Positions 41,138-51,137 of a DNA stretch of 64,000 nt are shown one piece after another; the first letter of the stretch is position 1; every line of letters begins with the position of its first letter. The notes beneath the pieces were generated by a model. It was not told where the DNA came from. It saw nothing but the letters and a program-made list of their open reading frames with translations, and made no database searches. The DNA is taken from positions 3,844,001 to 3,908,000 of the forward strand of contig NZ_CP087131.1 in assembly GCF_020911865.1 (NCBI RefSeq). Reading direction: 5' to 3'. The stretch comes from Chryseobacterium sp. C-71. GTDB lineage: Bacteria; Bacteroidota; Bacteroidia; Flavobacteriales; Weeksellaceae. The translations under genes were made by a program, and so were the position numbers.

Positions 41138-43801
41138 ATGTGCTTTAAATTTCGTTTTAAAATCATAGCAATTTCATTATTGAGTTCTGTTTTCATTTCT
41201 GCTCAAAAACCTTTATACAAAGATCCCAAACAACCTGTCGAAGCCAGAGTTCAGGATTTGCTGAAAAGAATGACACCTGAAGAAAAATTCTGGCAGTGTT
41301 TCATGATTCCCGGAGATTTGGATAACGTTCCGAAAGGTCAATATTCTCATGGAATCTTCGGATTGCAGGTGAGCGCAGGAAATCAAGGCGGCGGAGTTGC
41401 GGGACAAATATTGAAATATAATGCGAACGAAGATGCCGAAAGATTAGCCAAAAAGATCAATGCTATTCAGAAATATTTTGTGGAAGAATCCCGATTGGGA
41501 ATCCCGATTATTCCTTTTGATGAGGCCTTGCATGGATTAATGCGGGAAGGTGCAACGGCTTTTCCGCAGGCGATTGGTTTGTCGGCGACCTTCAATCCTG
41601 AGCTGATGAAAGAAGTTTCGACAGCGATTGCAAAAGAATCTAAACTGAGAGGAATCCGTCAGATTCTGACGCCGGTTGTGAATTTGGCGAGCGATATTCG
41701 ATGGGGAAGGACTGAGGAAACGTATGGTGAAGATCCGTTTTTGACTTCGGTGATGGGCGTAAATTTTGTCAGTTCATTTGAAAATCAGGGAATTATAACG
41801 ACTCCAAAGCATTTTTTAGCGAACGTTGGCGAGGGTGGAAGAGATTCATATCCAATTCATTGGAGTAAAAGATATTTGGAGGAAACGCATTTAGTACCTT
41901 TTCAAAAAGCCTTTCAGCAAGGAAAAAGCCGTTCGGTGATGACTTCATATAATTTGTTGGATGGGAGACCTTCAACGGCAAATCATTGGTTATTGACCGA
42001 AAAATTGAAAAATGAATGGAATTTCAAAGGTTTCGTCATCAGTGATGCAAGTGCGGTGGGTGGTGCAAATGTTCTCCATTTTACAGCAAAAGATTACGAT
42101 GACGCTTCTGCACAGGCGATCAATGCAGGTCTTGATGTGATTTTCCAGACAGAATACAATCATTATAAATTATTTATTCCGCCGTTTTTGGATGGAAGAA
42201 TTTCACAGGAAAGAATTGATGATGCAGTCGCGAGAGTTTTAAGAGCAAAATTTGAATTGGGTTTGTTTGAAAACCCTTACGTTTCCGATGCAGCTATTTC
42301 GGAATTAAAGAAATTAAATTACAAACCATTAGCAGAAAAAACAGCCATCGAATCCTTTGTTTTGCTTCAGAATAATAATCAAACGCTTCCGATTTCGGAA
42401 AATGTTAAAAAGATTTTAGTGGTTGGAACAGATGCGGTTAATGCAAGATTAGGTGGTTATTCCGGCCCGGGAAACAAGAAAGTGAGTATTTTGGATGGAA
42501 TTAAAAATTTCACTAAAAATAAGAATCTTGAAGTCAATTATTCAAAAGGAATTGATTGGAATTTGAGGAGTTTCACCACCGTTCCGACCGAATTTTTATC
42601 TTCAGAAAATAAAAAAGGTTTACAAGGAAATTATTTTTCCAATTCAGATTTAGAAGGAAATCCTGCGTTTGAAAAACAAGACGAACAGTTGAATTTCAAA
42701 TGGACTTTATATTCTCCAAATCCTGAAAAATTACAACCCGACAATTACAGCGTTCGCTGGACGGGAAAACTGGAAGCTCCAAATTCTGGAAAATATCAAT
42801 TGGGATTGCGCGGAAATGATGGTTTCAGATTATATTTAAATGGGAAATTGTTGATCGACAATTGGGAAAAGTTGAGTTATTCCACAAAAACTGTTGACAT
42901 AGATTTTGTGAAAGGTCAAAAATCTGATATTATTGTTGAGTTTCATGAAAACAGAGGTGAAGCCAACATCGAATTGATCTGGAATTATGGTTTGAATGAT
43001 TACCAAAAAGATTTTAATGATGCTTTAAAACTAGCTCAAAATGCAGATTACATCATCGTTACAGCCGGAATTCATGAAGGGGAGTTTCAAGATCGTTCTT
43101 CGTTGAGTTTGCAGGGAAATCAGGAACAATTTATTCACGAAATTTCAAAATTAAATAAACCGACAACAGTTGTTTTAGTCGGTGGTTCTGCGATAAAAAC
43201 AACCAATTGGAAAGATAAAGTTGGTGCTATTTTGGATGTTTGGTATCCTGGCGAAGAAGGCGGAAATGCTGTCGCAAAAGTACTTTTCGGAGCAGAAAAT
43301 CCATCGGGGAAATTGCCCATTACGTTTCCGGTTGATGAAGGGCAGTTGCCTTTGACGTACAATCACCATCCGACGGGAAGAGGTAATGATTACCACGATT
43401 TGAGCGGTGAACCTTTGTATCCGTTTGGTTTTGGAATGAGTTATACGACATTTGAAATTTCTGATTTACAATTGAATAAAACGAAATATTCTGAAAATGA
43501 AACGCTTATTGCTAAAATTCAAGTTAAAAATACAGGTTCAAAAGCGGGAAGTGAGGTGGTTCAATTATATGTAAAAGATTTGCTTGCTTCAGTTTCAAGA
43601 CCAATTATTGAGTTAAAAGGTTTTCAGAAAGTATATTTAAAACCGGGAGAGTCAAAACAAATTTCAATTGAAGTTCCTGTGAAAGAGTTACAGTTTTTAG
43701 ACGAAAAAATGAACTGGATCGTAGAAAAAGGAACATACAGGATTTTTGTAGGAAATTCTTCTAAAAATCTGCCGTTAAAGCAAAATGTGGAAGTTGAATA
43801 A
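41138..43801 (+). CDS. Secreted GH3 beta-glucosidase-like enzyme with PA14 domain
   Basis: The 887-residue protein has a signal peptide (about residues 1-22) and the full GH3 layout. The first domain contains PIIPFDEALHGLMREGATAFPQAIGLSATF, KHFLANVGEGG and the nucleophile Asp in GFVISDASAVGG. A PA14 insert spans about residues 494-625 (LQGNYFSNSDLEGN to ANIELIWNY). The second GH3 domain (DRSSLSLQGNQEQFI, VLVGGSAI, WYPGEEGGNAVA) and a C-terminal fibronectin-III-like domain follow. The PA14 domain probably shapes substrate binding. Substrate may be a beta-glucoside or xyloside. Confidence 0.94.
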   Translation: MCFKFRFKIIAISLLSSVFISAQKPLYKDPKQPVEARVQDLLKRMTPEEKFWQCFMIPGDLDNVPKGQYSHGIFGLQVSAGNQGGGVAGQILKYNANEDAERLAKKINAIQKYFVEESRLGIPIIPFDEALHGLMREGATAFPQAIGLSATFNPELMKEVSTAIAKESKLRGIRQILTPVVNLASDIRWGRTEETYGEDPFLTSVMGVNFVSSFENQGIITTPKHFLANVGEGGRDSYPIHWSKRYLEETHLVPFQKAFQQGKSRSVMTSYNLLDGRPSTANHWLLTEKLKNEWNFKGFVISDASAVGGANVLHFTAKDYDDASAQAINAGLDVIFQTEYNHYKLFIPPFLDGRISQERIDDAVARVLRAKFELGLFENPYVSDAAISELKKLNYKPLAEKTAIESFVLLQNNNQTLPISENVKKILVVGTDAVNARLGGYSGPGNKKVSILDGIKNFTKNKNLEVNYSKGIDWNLRSFTTVPTEFLSSENKKGLQGNYFSNSDLEGNPAFEKQDEQLNFKWTLYSPNPEKLQPDNYSVRWTGKLEAPNSGKYQLGLRGNDGFRLYLNGKLLIDNWEKLSYSTKTVDIDFVKGQKSDIIVEFHENRGEANIELIWNYGLNDYQKDFNDALKLAQNADYIIVTAGIHEGEFQDRSSLSLQGNQEQFIHEISKLNKPTTVVLVGGSAIKTTNWKDKVGAILDVWYPGEEGGNAVAKVLFGAENPSGKLPITFPVDEGQLPLTYNHHPTGRGNDYHDLSGEPLYPFGFGMSYTTFEISDLQLNKTKYSENETLIAKIQVKNTGSKAGSEVVQLYVKDLLASVSRPIIELKGFQKVYLKPGESKQISIEVPVKELQFLDEKMNWIVEKGTYRIFVGNSSKNLPLKQNVEVE

Positions 43802-43889
43802 TATAAACAGTAATGTGGTACGATATATGTAATGTTAAATTTAAATCTGAATGAATTATTTTAAAATCATTCGACAAAAATAAAGCGTT

Positions 43890-44153
43890 ATGAAAAAGTT
43901 ATTGATATCAACTGTGTTGTTATTTGGATTATCAGTGAGCATGTATGGACAAAAACGTCCGCCAGCTCCGCCGCATCCTTCAAAAACTGAACTCACAAAC
44001 AGCAAATCCCGAGAATTGCAGAAAAGATATAATTCAGAGAAGAAGATGATTATGAATCATCCGGTTGCGACTAAAAAGATGAAACAACAGCAATTGAAAG
44101 CTTTGAATATAAGATATCAGAATGAAAGGAAATTACTGAATACTACAAGGTAA
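43890..44153 (+). CDS. Small secreted basic protein, intact member of a duplicated pair
   Basis: The 87-residue product has a signal peptide (MKKLLISTVLLFGLSVSMYGQ), a proline-rich start (KRPPAPPHPSK) and a highly charged helical remainder (ELQKRYNSEKKMIMNHPVATKKMKQQQLKALNIRYQNERKLL in parts). No family is recognised. A decayed copy lies 2 kb downstream (45853-46111) beyond the sugar dehydrogenase gene. The duplication includes upstream DNA (TGTGGTA blocks at 43814 and 45778). The product probably binds something acidic in the periplasm, but this is a guess from charge. Confidence 0.7.
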   Translation: MKKLLISTVLLFGLSVSMYGQKRPPAPPHPSKTELTNSKSRELQKRYNSEKKMIMNHPVATKKMKQQQLKALNIRYQNERKLLNTTR

Positions 44154-44163
44154 ATTACTAAAT

Positions 44164-44198
44164 CTAAGATTTTTACTACTGAGAAAAATCTTAGTTTT
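44164..44198 (+). terminator. Terminator after the small secreted protein gene
   Basis: CTAAGATTTTT (44164-44174) and AAAAATCTTAG (44184-44194) form an 11-bp stem, followed by TTTT. A second weaker hairpin (AAGAGAA/TTCTCTT, 44212-44236) with a T run comes just after it. Confidence 0.8.
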
Positions 44199-44415
44199 AT
44201 ATAAATTGAATAAGAGAATGCATTTTGTGTTCTCTTTTTTTGTTTAAAATTAAACGGTAAACCGCAGTTCTGCTAAAAATAATTTAAAAATGCCTTATCG
44301 TTTCACCTTATAAAAGCTGTTATGAAGCTTTAAAGGAATAGTTTTTGTTCGTAAAACGGTAAAAATTAAAAGAAATCATTTTTTAAATAATTTATCAAAT
44401 CACTCAATAAAATTT

Positions 44416-45729
44416 ATGAAAAAATTTATTCTACCTATTGTATTTGCGCTGGTTGTAAGTTGCAAAGACAAGAAAAGTTCTGAAAATATGCAGAAAGACG
44501 TGGTGAAAACAGAAACAGATACTTTACAGTTACCTGCTCCGGACGAAAAAAGTGCTAAAAATAAATTCAGTAATGTTATCGGATGGCCCTCAGGAAAAAC
44601 CCCGATTGCTCCAGAAGGATTTACCGTGACGAGGTTTGCGGAGAATATTAAAAGTCCACGTAACATGATTCAGGCTTCAAATGGAGATATTTTTGTGGTG
44701 CTTTCAAATTCTGAACGTACAACCAAAGAAAAGATAAAAAACGACATCAGCGGAAAAAGCGATGCTGAAGTTGGTGGAAAATCAGCCAACAGAATTATTC
44801 TTTACAGAGATGCCAATAAAGACGGAATTGCAGAATCTTCTTCGGTTTTTCTTGATAATTTAAATCAGCCTTATGGAATGTTGATTATTAAAGATCAATT
44901 TTATGTAGCAAATACCGATGGACTTTGGGTTTATCCTTATAAAGTAGGCGAAACAAAAATCACAAAACCTGGTAAGAAAATCGTCAATCTTCCTGCGGGA
45001 GGTTATAACAATCACTGGACGAGAAATTTAATTTCAAATAAAGACAATTCTAAAATCTATATTTCAGTAGGATCGGGAAGTAATGTCGGTGAAAACGGAA
45101 TGGAGTATGAAGTACGAAGAGCCAATATTTTGGAAGTAAATCCTGATGGAAGCGGAGAAAAGATATTTGCAGCAGGACTTAGAAATCCTGTGGGAATGAG
45201 CTGGAATCCTACAACTGGAGAATTATGGACTGTCGTAAATGAAAGAGATGAATTAGGTGATGAGTTAGTTCCAGATTATTTAACAAGTGTGAAAAGAGAT
45301 GCATTTTACGGATGGCCTTATGCATATTTCGGAAAGCACGAAGATCCGAGAAGGAAAGGAGAAAAACCTGATTTGGTGGTAAAAACAATTGTTCCTGATG
45401 TTCCATTGGGAGCTCACACCGCATCTTTGGGATTAACTTTTTATACCGGCTCACAGTTTCCTGAAAAATATAAAAACGGAGCTTTCATCGGACAGCACGG
45501 ATCTTGGAACCGGTCTTCATTGGTTGGTTATCAGGTAGCTTTTGTGCCGTTTAAAAATGGTAAAGCTGCGGGAAGTTATGAGCCATTTCTTGCAGGTTTT
45601 ATTGCAGATAAAGAGAAAGGAGATGTTTACGGAAGGCCTGTAGGTGTTTTGCAAATTGCAGACGGATCTTTACTCGTTGCAGATGATGTCAGTGGAATTG
45701 TCTGGAGAGTGGCGCATACTAAAAAGTAA
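44416..45729 (+). CDS. PQQ-dependent sugar dehydrogenase-like lipoprotein (sorbosone dehydrogenase family)
   Basis: The 437-residue protein begins with a lipoprotein signal (MKKFILPIVFALVVSC). The mature part is a beta-propeller of the soluble glucose/L-sorbosone dehydrogenase family: PEGFTVTRFAENIKSPRNMIQ, IILYRDANKDGIAESSSVFLDNLNQPYGM, NHWTRNLISNKDNSKIYISVGSGSNVGENG, AAGLRNPVGMSWNP, HGSWNRSSLVGYQVAFVPF. The cofactor is PQQ in characterised relatives. No PQQ biosynthesis genes are here. It would oxidise a sugar or lactone precursor at the cell surface, alongside the glycosidases upstream. Confidence 0.9.
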   Translation: MKKFILPIVFALVVSCKDKKSSENMQKDVVKTETDTLQLPAPDEKSAKNKFSNVIGWPSGKTPIAPEGFTVTRFAENIKSPRNMIQASNGDIFVVLSNSERTTKEKIKNDISGKSDAEVGGKSANRIILYRDANKDGIAESSSVFLDNLNQPYGMLIIKDQFYVANTDGLWVYPYKVGETKITKPGKKIVNLPAGGYNNHWTRNLISNKDNSKIYISVGSGSNVGENGMEYEVRRANILEVNPDGSGEKIFAAGLRNPVGMSWNPTTGELWTVVNERDELGDELVPDYLTSVKRDAFYGWPYAYFGKHEDPRRKGEKPDLVVKTIVPDVPLGAHTASLGLTFYTGSQFPEKYKNGAFIGQHGSWNRSSLVGYQVAFVPFKNGKAAGSYEPFLAGFIADKEKGDVYGRPVGVLQIADGSLLVADDVSGIVWRVAHTKK

Positions 45730-45852
45730 AGTATACAATTAATATCAATTTAAATCCAAAAAAATTATATCAAATTTTGTGGTATGAAATATGTAGGACT
45801 CACTTTATAACCAATTGAAATTTTAAAATTTTAATTACTAAAGTTAAACGTC

Positions 45853-46111
45853 ACGAAAAAATTATTGATATAAACAGTTTTATTATTAGGATTATCGTTC
45901 AATGCTTACGGACAGAAAGCCTGCGCCACCACATCCGTCAAAACCCCAATTAGCAACCAGCAAAGCAAGTGAGCTGGACAAAAGATACAGAGAAGAAAAA
46001 AAAATGATTATGAATCATCCTGTTTCAACAAAAAGAATGAAAAACGAACAGTTAAGGGCTTTAAATCTGAGATACCAGAACGAAAAGAAGCTTTTAAGGG
46101 CTTCAAGATAG
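45853..46111 (+). pseudogene. Decayed duplicate of the small secreted protein gene
   Basis: Compared with 43890-44153, the start codon is ACG (45853-45855). A TAA stop (45871-45873) interrupts the signal peptide, and a frameshift near 45919 separates the signal-peptide frame (ending AYGQK) from the mature frame (PAPPHPSK onward). The mature part is well preserved to its stop at 46111. An ATG at 45902 opens a 69-residue frame covering that part but without a signal peptide, so a working secreted product is unlikely. Three separate lesions argue against a sequencing error. Confidence 0.8.
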
Positions 46112-46163
46112 ATATACATAAAGGCTAATTGTTATTTAATTGAAAATAAAAGCAAAAAAACAT

Positions 46164-46202
46164 AAAAAAAGAAGCTATTTCAACGGAGGTAGCTTCTTTT
46201 TT
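46164..46202. terminator. Bidirectional terminator
   Basis: AAAAAAAGAAGCTA (46164-46177) and TAGCTTCTTTTTT (46190-46202) form the stem. A and T runs lie on both sides. It separates the pseudogene from the convergent 1054-residue gene, whose stop is at 46217. Confidence 0.85.
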
Positions 46203-46216
46203 AAAGATGGATTATT

Positions 46217-49200
46217 TTAAAAATCTTTACCAGATAAATGAATTAAAGGGATATCTATTTTAACACCTAAATGATAAATTCCGGCATCAAATACTTTATT
46301 ATTAGCATCTTTTCCAGTGTTATATGGCTGAAATCTAAATCCTCCCGATATTACAAAAGGTGAATTTTTTATCCCCATCAGAAACGTAGTACCCAAACTG
46401 AAGACTTCAGAAAAATGAACGTCCCTTGCGTAGTCTTCACCAGGTTTTACCAAATAATGATTAACCACATTTCCTAAATCCACAACGTCAACCGTGAAGC
46501 TATAATTATCATACCAGCCATTTCTTGACCAAGTAAAAGCAATACCAATCGGTGCCGTTATACCATAAACGGGCTGAGAACCAATTGTTGTACTTTTTAA
46601 AGACATCAGCCCACCACCAAATGCACCTACATAAGCGTTTAAGTCTATTGAACTGGGTTTTTTTCTTTTCAATTTGTACGAAGTGGGCGGTAAAGCATAC
46701 GAATCGATGATTCCTGCCAATTGATGTTCATCTTTTACGGTTAATACGTCGCCGAAAAAGGATAGTAGGTTGGTGAGTTGTTTTGTGTATTTATGGTCAT
46801 AGTTATTTAATATATTTAAACTTTCATCTCGCACGAAATCAAAATTCAATTCTGTAAAAATATCACTAAGATTTTTTTTATCTATCATTAAAGAATTATT
46901 CGCGATATATATGTAATTAATTAATCTAATCATTTCAGATTGGTCAATTCCCAATGAGTCTGATAAGGTTTTTATGTTTCCATTTTCATTTTTTTCCAGT
47001 AACTCATCTAAAAGTTTCATTCTAACATTTTTGTCTTTTGTTGTATAATTTGAAATAATTAAAAACTCGTTTAAATCTTTCGTCGGAATAGGAAATTGAG
47101 GCGAATTATTAATTTTAATGCATAAATTATCCTTATCCAAAAAAGAAAAGCTAATAAAATTTTTGTTATAAATGGGAATGTTATCTTTAGTAATATGATG
47201 AATTCTTTTTAATGTGTATGAATTTTTGTCAAATACAACTGAAATTTGTTTGTTTTTACCAAAGTTATAATAGAAATTTTTGTAATTGCTATTTATATTC
47301 GTTTCATTATTCAAGAGATTAATCAACCCAAAAGTCTGATTTGCAGCACCTACATAATCATTGTTTTGAAAATGCTCATATACAGACATTCCAGTTTTTA
47401 TCCAATCGAGTTTGATTTTTATATTATCAATTTTTGGAGATTTAAATAATTCATCACTATACAAATTCGTTGTTAGCTGATTGAGAACGCTCCACACATT
47501 GTAAAAGTTTTTAGAAGCCAAATCGTCCTTTATTTCTTCTTTCTTAGTTTGGTAGTCGTTTCTTATTTTATCGAATTGTGAAAGAGAAATTAAAATATTC
47601 CCCATCCATTTGTTCAATTCTTGTTTTTTTGACTTGAAAGCTTCCATAATCTTAAATTGATTCAGCCTTTCTCCATATTTCAAATCAATAAGCTCGAGTA
47701 AAGTTTGATATTCCTGTTCGTTTAAGCCTGCAATTTCTTCATAAGACAAAAGTCTGTAAACATCTTTTCCGTCGATATTATCAATTGAAAAAAATTCGTT
47801 GGTAACGATGTAGAGAAGAGTGCTGCTGTTATCAATAAGTCTATTAATCTCCTGATTTACTTTATCCTTTCCATTTTTCTCTACTTCTAATCGTGGATTA
47901 ATGTAAAAATATTTAATGATGTCTCTATAATTATATTGTTCGGTCATTAATCTGTTCAAATCATATCCAAACTCCACAGACTGTCTTAGTCTTGCATGAT
48001 TTATGGAGTCTTTAATGATTACCTTTTCCACCCAGGGGCTTTGAACTAGATTTCTTGGCATTTCTACGAAATCTTTAGCAATAGCATATTTCCAAGTCGC
48101 ATTAAATGTTGGGACTTTATAATTTTCAGCTCCTTCCATAACCTTTATAGTCTCTGGGAAAACATCTAAAATCATTGGGTTATTCATTTTTAAACGAATC
48201 TGATCCATAAACCAAATGGCAGCTTCCTGTTTTGCTCTTTTTGCCAAGAAAATTGCCATGGCTTCAATCATTTGAGACTGGCTCGGTATTTTGATTCCTG
48301 AAGAACCTGTTTGAGCTTGTGCGGTTTGTATTTGGGAGTTGATGATGATTTGTTGTTCTTTTGAAACTGAAAAGTTAGAGACACTTGATACTTTTTTTAT
48401 GTCTTCTTTTAGTTTTGTAGATAGTGTTGAGGAATTTTTATCTAATGAGATTTGAACAAACTCATTTGCAAAAATTTCAAGATCGTTAGTTAATAAATCA
48501 AAATCATTTGAATAAGTTGATATTAGTTTAGAAATGATTGTTTCTCTAATTTCTTTTTTTAGTGTTTCTAAGTTTTTAAAATAAAAACTTCCATTTTTAT
48601 CCATGTAATAGGAGCTTAGAATTTTTTTCTTAATATCATCTGGGAGTTGATTAAATTCTATACTAGAAAATAAATATTTAAGATTTTTTACTATCTGTTT
48701 TCTCTCTTCATCTTGCTCATTTTGAAGAAGTGTATTTTTTAGGTCTTCTAAACTTTTAATTATATATATATTATATGCTTTATCTACTTTATCTACATTT
48801 GTATAATAATCACTTATAATTTGTTTTAATTTTTGTTCATCAAACTTATGTGTGCTTTTATAATTTTCAAGATCTTGATACGAGTGAGTTGCTTGTAGTT
48901 CATTAGTGGATTTTTCAAAATCTTTTATCTCTTTATCTAAAGAATCTAAATTTGTATTCTTTTCTTTAATTAGGTTGTACATCACTTCTAAAGTGAGTTT
49001 GGTTTTCTTACTTGTTTCTAAAATAATATCCTTATGATCAACTTTAAAATTTGGATTGCTGCTAATCCAAATTTTCACTTGTACAGCTTTGTCATTTTTT
49101 AATTTTTGAATAAATTCGCTTAATTCTGAAAACTTTAATTGACTGTTAGTAATTAAAGATTCATCATTAATAGTGCTTTTTAATGCATAGTAAGTTTTAT

Positions 49201-49381
49201 CTCTTTCTTCCACAGACATAGAATTGTCCGCAATCAGTTTACTCAAATAAAACAAATTGTATCTCGGAAAATTTTCAGTAGCCTTTTCTTTATCTTCGAC
49301 TTTCAAAGTATAAGTTTGCCCAAAGCAAATAGAAAAATTTGCCATAAGAATAATGGCGAAATAGTAGAATTTCGTTTTCAT
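46217..49381 (-). CDS. Large secreted protein of unknown function with barrel-like C-terminus
   Basis: The 1054-residue product has a signal peptide (MKTKFYYFAIILMANFSICFGQ). Residues about 30-900 are mostly charged helices with long coiled-coil-like tracts. A short Gln/Thr/Ser-rich hinge lies near 350-365 (QIQTAQAQTGSSG), and a stretch starting QMIEAMAIFLAKRAKQEAAIWFMD follows. The last about 150 residues alternate hydrophobic and polar positions (LNAYVGAFGGGLMSLKS, YGITAPIGIAFTWSR, FSLGTTFLMGIKNSPFVISGGFRF) and look like outer-membrane beta strands. No known family is recognised. Its central part is AT-rich. It forms a single-gene unit between a terminator and the lpdA promoter region. Confidence 0.75.
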   Translation of the reverse strand: MKTKFYYFAIILMANFSICFGQTYTLKVEDKEKATENFPRYNLFYLSKLIADNSMSVEERDKTYYALKSTINDESLITNSQLKFSELSEFIQKLKNDKAVQVKIWISSNPNFKVDHKDIILETSKKTKLTLEVMYNLIKEKNTNLDSLDKEIKDFEKSTNELQATHSYQDLENYKSTHKFDEQKLKQIISDYYTNVDKVDKAYNIYIIKSLEDLKNTLLQNEQDEERKQIVKNLKYLFSSIEFNQLPDDIKKKILSSYYMDKNGSFYFKNLETLKKEIRETIISKLISTYSNDFDLLTNDLEIFANEFVQISLDKNSSTLSTKLKEDIKKVSSVSNFSVSKEQQIIINSQIQTAQAQTGSSGIKIPSQSQMIEAMAIFLAKRAKQEAAIWFMDQIRLKMNNPMILDVFPETIKVMEGAENYKVPTFNATWKYAIAKDFVEMPRNLVQSPWVEKVIIKDSINHARLRQSVEFGYDLNRLMTEQYNYRDIIKYFYINPRLEVEKNGKDKVNQEINRLIDNSSTLLYIVTNEFFSIDNIDGKDVYRLLSYEEIAGLNEQEYQTLLELIDLKYGERLNQFKIMEAFKSKKQELNKWMGNILISLSQFDKIRNDYQTKKEEIKDDLASKNFYNVWSVLNQLTTNLYSDELFKSPKIDNIKIKLDWIKTGMSVYEHFQNNDYVGAANQTFGLINLLNNETNINSNYKNFYYNFGKNKQISVVFDKNSYTLKRIHHITKDNIPIYNKNFISFSFLDKDNLCIKINNSPQFPIPTKDLNEFLIISNYTTKDKNVRMKLLDELLEKNENGNIKTLSDSLGIDQSEMIRLINYIYIANNSLMIDKKNLSDIFTELNFDFVRDESLNILNNYDHKYTKQLTNLLSFFGDVLTVKDEHQLAGIIDSYALPPTSYKLKRKKPSSIDLNAYVGAFGGGLMSLKSTTIGSQPVYGITAPIGIAFTWSRNGWYDNYSFTVDVVDLGNVVNHYLVKPGEDYARDVHFSEVFSLGTTFLMGIKNSPFVISGGFRFQPYNTGKDANNKVFDAGIYHLGVKIDIPLIHLSGKDF

Positions 49382-49639
49382 GGTTTTAGTTTTTACATTA
49401 TAAATTTATCAATTTATTTTGAAATAGTTATTTTTTTAAAATTATTTCTTTGTTAATTGACAAATTTTTCACTTTTGATATTTCGTAAAAAAATACCGTG
49501 ATTTAATATTAGCCCTATTAGAAGTGCATATCGAAATTTAAATTATACTTTAAAGCTATTTGCATAATGGAATACTTTAATCGATCTGCTCTTCCGCATC
49601 CAATATTTTTCCTTAAATTCGCATAAAAATTTTAAGCTA

Positions 49640-51028
49640 ATGAATTACGATATTATTGTCATCGGTAGTGGTCCTGGTGGATATGTTACAGCAATCAGAG
49701 CAGCACAGTTGGGTTTTAAAACTGCAATTATCGAGAAAGAAAATTTAGGAGGAATTTGCCTTAACTGGGGTTGTATTCCAACGAAAGCTTTGTTAAAATC
49801 GGCTCAGGTTTTTCATTATATTAATCATGCTGAAGATTATGGTTTAAATAAAGTGGAAGCGAGTTTTGAGTTTCCAAACGTAATCCAAAGAAGCCGTGGT
49901 GTAGCATCTAAAATGAGCAAAGGAATTGAGTTCTTGATGAAAAAGAACAAAATCGATGTGATTTTAGGAACTGCAAAAGTACAAAAAGGTAAAAAAGTTT
50001 CTGTAACAGATAAAGATGGTAAAGTGACTGAATATTCAGGAACAAACATTATCTTGGCTACAGGAGCTCGTTCTAGAGAATTGCCAAACTTGCCACAAGA
50101 TGGTAAAAAAGTAATCGGATACAGACAGGCATTATCTCTTCCTGAGCAGCCAAAATCTATGATCGTTGTAGGTTCTGGAGCGATAGGAGTAGAGTTTGCT
50201 GACTTTTATAACACAATGGGTACGAAAGTAACTGTTGTTGAATTCTTACCCAACATCGTTCCTGTGGAAGATGAAGAAATCTCAAAACACTTGGAGAAAT
50301 CTTTGAAAAAAACTGGTATTGAGATTATGACCAACGCATCTGTTGAAAGCGTAGATACAAGCGGAAACGGTGTAGTAGCTACCGTAAAAACAGCAAAAGG
50401 AAATATTACTCTTGAAGCTGATATTCTATTATCTGCTGTCGGAATCGCTGCAAACATCGAGAACATCGGTCTTGAAGAAGTGGGTATCCAGACAGATAAA
50501 GGAAGAGTTTTGGTCAACGAATGGTATGAAACTTCAGTCCCGGGTTACTATGCGATTGGAGATATCATCCCGACTCAGGCTTTGGCGCACGTTGCTTCTG
50601 CTGAAGGAATTACTTGTGTAGAAAAAATCAAAGGATTGCACGTTGAGAAAATCGACTATGGCAATATTCCTGGATGTACGTACTGCCACCCAGAAGTTGC
50701 TTCTGTTGGTCTTACAGAGAAGCAGGCTAAAGAAAAAGGTTATGAAATCAAAGTTGGAAAATTCCCTCTTTCTGCAAGTGGGAAAGCGACTGCAAACGGA
50801 AATACTGACGGTTTCATCAAAGTAATTTTTGATGCTAAATATGGAGAATGGTTAGGTTGCCACATGATTGGTGAAGGCGTTACCGATATGGTTGCTGAAG
50901 CTGTTGTAGCAAGAAAACTAGAAACTACAGGTCATGAAATCATTAAATCTATTCACCCGCATCCAACGGTTTCTGAAGCGATTATGGAAGCTGCTGCTGC
51001 TGCATATGGTGAAGTGATTCATATTTAA
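49640..51028 (+). CDS. lpdA: Dihydrolipoyl dehydrogenase (E3)
   Basis: The 462-residue flavoprotein reoxidises dihydrolipoamide in 2-oxoacid dehydrogenase complexes. It shows the FAD motif GSGPGG (9-14), the redox-active disulfide in GGICLNWGCIPTKALLKSA (Cys40 and Cys45), the NAD-binding GSGAIGVEFADF, the second FAD contact YAIGDIIPTQALAHVASAEG, and the active-site His in HPHPTVSE. The length is standard. It probably serves the fused E1 encoded at 19802-22234 and the other complexes of the cell. It ends at a strong terminator. Confidence 0.97.
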   Translation: MNYDIIVIGSGPGGYVTAIRAAQLGFKTAIIEKENLGGICLNWGCIPTKALLKSAQVFHYINHAEDYGLNKVEASFEFPNVIQRSRGVASKMSKGIEFLMKKNKIDVILGTAKVQKGKKVSVTDKDGKVTEYSGTNIILATGARSRELPNLPQDGKKVIGYRQALSLPEQPKSMIVVGSGAIGVEFADFYNTMGTKVTVVEFLPNIVPVEDEEISKHLEKSLKKTGIEIMTNASVESVDTSGNGVVATVKTAKGNITLEADILLSAVGIAANIENIGLEEVGIQTDKGRVLVNEWYETSVPGYYAIGDIIPTQALAHVASAEGITCVEKIKGLHVEKIDYGNIPGCTYCHPEVASVGLTEKQAKEKGYEIKVGKFPLSASGKATANGNTDGFIKVIFDAKYGEWLGCHMIGEGVTDMVAEAVVARKLETTGHEIIKSIHPHPTVSEAIMEAAAAAYGEVIHI

Positions 51029-51077
51029 TTTTCGCTTTTTAGGAGATGTAAATCTTTGACAAAGTTTAACAATATCA

Positions 51078-51106
51078 AAAACCACAGATTTTTTCTGTGG
51101 TTTTTT
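51078..51106 (+). terminator. Terminator after lpdA
   Basis: AAAACCACAGA (51078-51088) and TCTGTGGTTTT (51094-51104) form the stem, with a T tract. Its core is nearly identical to the terminator at 51952-51978. Confidence 0.9.
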
Positions 51107-51137
51107 GTTTTTATCTGAATATTCATATACCCTAATC

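Noticed and set aside
45902..46111. The 69-residue frame as an intact gene
   Set aside because: Alignment with the copy at 43890 shows that it is the mature part of a pseudogene lacking a usable start and signal peptide.
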